Origin: Bin5 sp965204705
Lineage (GTDB): Bacteria > Chloroflexota > Anaerolineae > Caldilineales > Caldilineaceae
DNA length: 64,000 bases
Direction: 5' to 3'
Assembly: GCA_965204705.1 (NCBI GenBank)
Contig: CBDBFE010000001.1
Span: 1 to 64,000 of the forward strand
Position 1 is the stretch's first letter. Every line of letters begins with the position of its first letter. Of the stretch, positions 62,112-64,000 are shown one piece after another. The notes under the pieces were generated by a model. That model searched no databases. It had not been told where the DNA came from and was given only the letters and a program-made list of their open reading frames with translations. A program made the position numbers and the translations under genes.

Positions 62112-62945
62112 CTACTCCCTACCCCCTGCCCCCTGCCTCAAACGTTCCTCCAGGCGGTCGAGCGTTTGCCTGGCTGAGCGCAGCTCCCGCAGGCTTTCCT
62201 CTGTCGACGCCGGCGTTTCCAACGGACGCGGGCGCCAGCGCTCCTGTATCACCTCCGCCAGGTTTCTTACCACCACGGCTACGAACAGATTGGCTACGAT
62301 ATAGGCGCTGATGATCACAAAACTGATGAAATAGACCCACGCCATCGGCTCTGCGCCGCTGACGGCGATCATGATGTTGCCCCAGTCATCCATCGTCATG
62401 ATCTGAAACAGCGACAGAATCGAAACGCCCAGGTTCCCCCAGTGTGTCGGGTCATGCTCGCCGAAGTTGTGGTACCCGACAATGCCGTACGCATAGAGGA
62501 TGATGCCCAGCAGGACCACGACGTGCCCCATGCTTGGTATCGAGCGAATCAGCGCCACCAGGATCACGCGCAGCTCCCGGACCGTCGAAAGGCCCCGCAG
62601 GAGACGCAGCAAGCGCACCAGCAAGACCAGCATCACATTGATCGTGAGGGCCGGCCACACCAATAGGGTGAGCAGCATGAAGCTGATTGCCAGGAAATCG
62701 AAGAGGTTCCATCCAACCCGGAAATACCGGTCGACCCTTGGCCACAGCGCAAACATCCTGAGAAGCACATCCAGAAGGAGCGCTACCAGCGTCAGGAACC
62801 AGAACAGCGCCGCCATCCACAGCACGAATGGGACCAGGCGGTCGAAAGTCGTCACCCCCAGCAAAAGGGCGCTTCCCGCAATGAGAACCACCAGGATGTA
62901 TTCAAACTTCCGCGAGTGGGCGATACGGTGCGCTATCCCTCGCAT
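62112..62945 (-). CDS. Voltage-gated ion channel (NaChBac/NavAb type) with acidic filter
   Basis: 277 residues. S1 (FEYILVVLIAGSALLLGV), S2 with acidic residue, S3 (WNLFDFLAISFMLLTLLV), S4 with arginines at three-residue steps (LVRLLRLLRGLSTVRELR). S5 follows. The pore reads LFQIMTMDDWGNIM, S6 VYFISFVIISAYIVANLFVA, then a C-terminal coiled coil (LRELRSARQTLDRLEERLRQ), as in tetrameric bacterial Nav channels. The filter TMDDWGN differs from the sodium-selective TLESWSM and resembles the calcium-selective engineered TLDDWSD. Calcium permeability is inferred. The start lies near 62945; the ribosome site is AAAGGAG. Confidence 0.92.
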   Translation of the reverse strand: MRGIAHRIAHSRKFEYILVVLIAGSALLLGVTTFDRLVPFVLWMAALFWFLTLVALLLDVLLRMFALWPRVDRYFRVGWNLFDFLAISFMLLTLLVWPALTINVMLVLLVRLLRLLRGLSTVRELRVILVALIRSIPSMGHVVVLLGIILYAYGIVGYHNFGEHDPTHWGNLGVSILSLFQIMTMDDWGNIMIAVSGAEPMAWVYFISFVIISAYIVANLFVAVVVRNLAEVIQERWRPRPLETPASTEESLRELRSARQTLDRLEERLRQGAGGRE

Positions 62946-63559
62946 CTTCTCGCTCCTTTACGTCCTCTCATCTGATAGTTCCCGCGCTCTTGAGTTTTCC
63001 GTATTCGCCCGGTCCCATCTCCTCCCTGTGCAGACCGGTTCTGCGCCCATACCTGTTACGGAGTCATACAGGTCGCCGGTAATAAGGGCGCTCCGGTCAT
63101 AGTCCTCGTCGGGTTCGTCAATCCACGCCAAATAAGCCCTCTCCTTTCAGCCTCCCAAGCTGCCCGCCGCGTCCGTCCGGCAGGCCCGGCTGCCAACCTC
63201 ACCTGCTCAGTCTGCGCCTGTTTATCTCTCTTCAAGCTTTTCGCCGGTTTTCTTTTCAGACCTCATCTATCCAGCAGGCCTGCAAACAGCGTCACGCTGC
63301 CCACTATGCAGATAGCCGGCAGCAGCCGTTCCATCGGATGCCTGAAACCGCCTGCGTTAAGCGCCCGATGCGCCATCTCCGGTGATCTGCGCGCCATCCC
63401 GTGTCTCCCTTTTCCTGTAAGAAAGCCCTAATGCCGGCTCGCGTTCGAAAGGAGCCCCCCGGTGAGATAACGTTGCCCTGCGCCGGCCGCGCCGGAACGC
63501 CGGATAGTCAAGCCGCGCTGGTTGCACGGCCATGCTGACAAGAACCCCGCATATAACAC
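62946..63559. other. Mostly gene-free stretch with a decayed duplicate
   Basis: 63263-63376 on the minus strand could encode a 37-residue one-helix peptide (MAHRALNAGGFRHPMERLLP then AICIVGSVTLFAGLLDR), without a clear ribosome site. At 63470-63550 a piece of the next gene is duplicated and degraded (LVSMAVQPARLDYPAF versus LVSMTVQPARPDDLPV). Confidence 0.4.
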
Positions 63560-63979
63560 TTATTGCCCGCCCTTTTCCTGTTCGGCCAGCCAGGTCCACG
63601 CAATGCACCTTTCCAGGTCGCTTAACTCACCCGCGATCCGGTACAGTTCGCTGCCCGCGCTGGTTGCCAGCTGCGCCTGCAGACCGACCGTGCGGACGCG
63701 CAGGACCGGCAGATCGTCAGGCCGCGCCGGCTGCACGGTCATGCTGACAAGAACCCTTTCGTCCGCGGCCGCATGGCCTATGACGACCGCAAGGCCGCCG
63801 TCCCTCAGTTCGCACCGTATCCAGTAGCCGCCCAGGACAGGAGTGCGCCGGCCGCTTTCGATAGCCTGCCTTAAAATCGGTGTCAGCTGCTCGATGACCC
63901 AATCGTCCACCTGGGCGCGCCCGCAAATCAGCTCCCGGCGGCTTTCCACTGTGATATGCCGCAGCTCTCGTCTACTCAC
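63560..63979 (-). CDS. Hypothetical protein
   Basis: 139 residues from a GTG at 63979: MSRRELRHITVESRRELICG, WVIEQLTPILRQAIESGRRT, VLGGYWIRCELRDGGLAVVI, ERVLVSMTVQPARPDDLPVL and an Ala/Leu-rich C-terminus (LERCIAWTWLAEQEKGGQ). Soluble, alpha/beta-looking. The window ends 21 nt upstream, so the start could be further out. No recognised family. A fragment of its 3' half is duplicated downstream. Confidence 0.65.
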   Translation of the reverse strand: MSRRELRHITVESRRELICGRAQVDDWVIEQLTPILRQAIESGRRTPVLGGYWIRCELRDGGLAVVIGHAAADERVLVSMTVQPARPDDLPVLRVRTVGLQAQLATSAGSELYRIAGELSDLERCIAWTWLAEQEKGGQ

Positions 63980-64000
63980 TGTGTACGCCTGTCTGGTCTG

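Overview
The window looks like a chromosomal piece of an uncultured bacterium, most probably a member of the Chloroflexota. The inference rests on style: secreted proteins with Pro/Thr-rich linkers, FN3 domains and leucine-rich repeats, an F420/luciferase-type monooxygenase, many paralogous lipoproteins, and heavy repeat content. No rRNA, tRNA or CRISPR array was seen, so the taxonomy is tentative.

Layout. (1) 0-13 kb: a minus-strand array of secreted or lipid-anchored proteins built from one recurring ~150-residue domain, with an OmpR/EnvZ-type two-component pair inside it. Further members lie at 29.3-31.7 and 45.9-46.6 kb; I count about 18 domain copies. (2) 13-16.5 kb: mostly gene-free, hairpin-rich DNA, with one secreted coiled-coil protein flanked by a long diverged direct repeat. 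(3) 16.5-17.6 kb: a phage-type remnant (an HNH-like protein and a protein family I associate with phages), followed by GGCAAGGC-type repeats and a terminator. (4) 18.2-28.7 kb: a DNA-processing block. It holds a 1495-residue fusion of a GmrSD-type DUF262/DUF1524 module with a complete RecQ helicase, then an SSB, then a YhaO/YhaN (SbcCD-like) pair on the other strand. Between them lies an IS3-type remnant whose end is occupied by an ORF-deleted group II intron. (5) 29.0-29.3 kb: the C-terminal piece of a tyrosine recombinase. (6) 32.3-36.4 kb: a plasmid-type replication module of TOPRIM protein, RepA-like ATPase and initiator, with five iterons; its three-part make-up resembles IncQ replicons. 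(7) 36.5-51 kb: a repeat-rich zone with an intact DUF3102 gene and several decayed copies, a MITE with inverted termini and a target duplication, a giant FN3/LRR protein, a Cache lipoprotein and a frameshifted monooxygenase. (8) 51-53.9 kb: small minus-strand genes, including a one-hook AT-hook protein and two paralogous lipoproteins. (9) 54.8-64 kb: two FN3 surface proteins, a secreted SH3-HNH-Excalibur nuclease, small membrane proteins, a SIMPL protein, a voltage-gated channel with an acidic TMDDW pore motif, and a large tandem CCTCCGTGG-type repeat.

The strongest candidate for a new system is the DUF262-DUF1524-RecQ fusion with its SSB: a predicted modification-dependent nuclease joined to a helicase and followed by the protein whose acidic tip normally recruits RecQ. 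Three genes are broken at runs of five to seven G/C, so base-calling error in homopolymers must be excluded before they are called pseudogenes.
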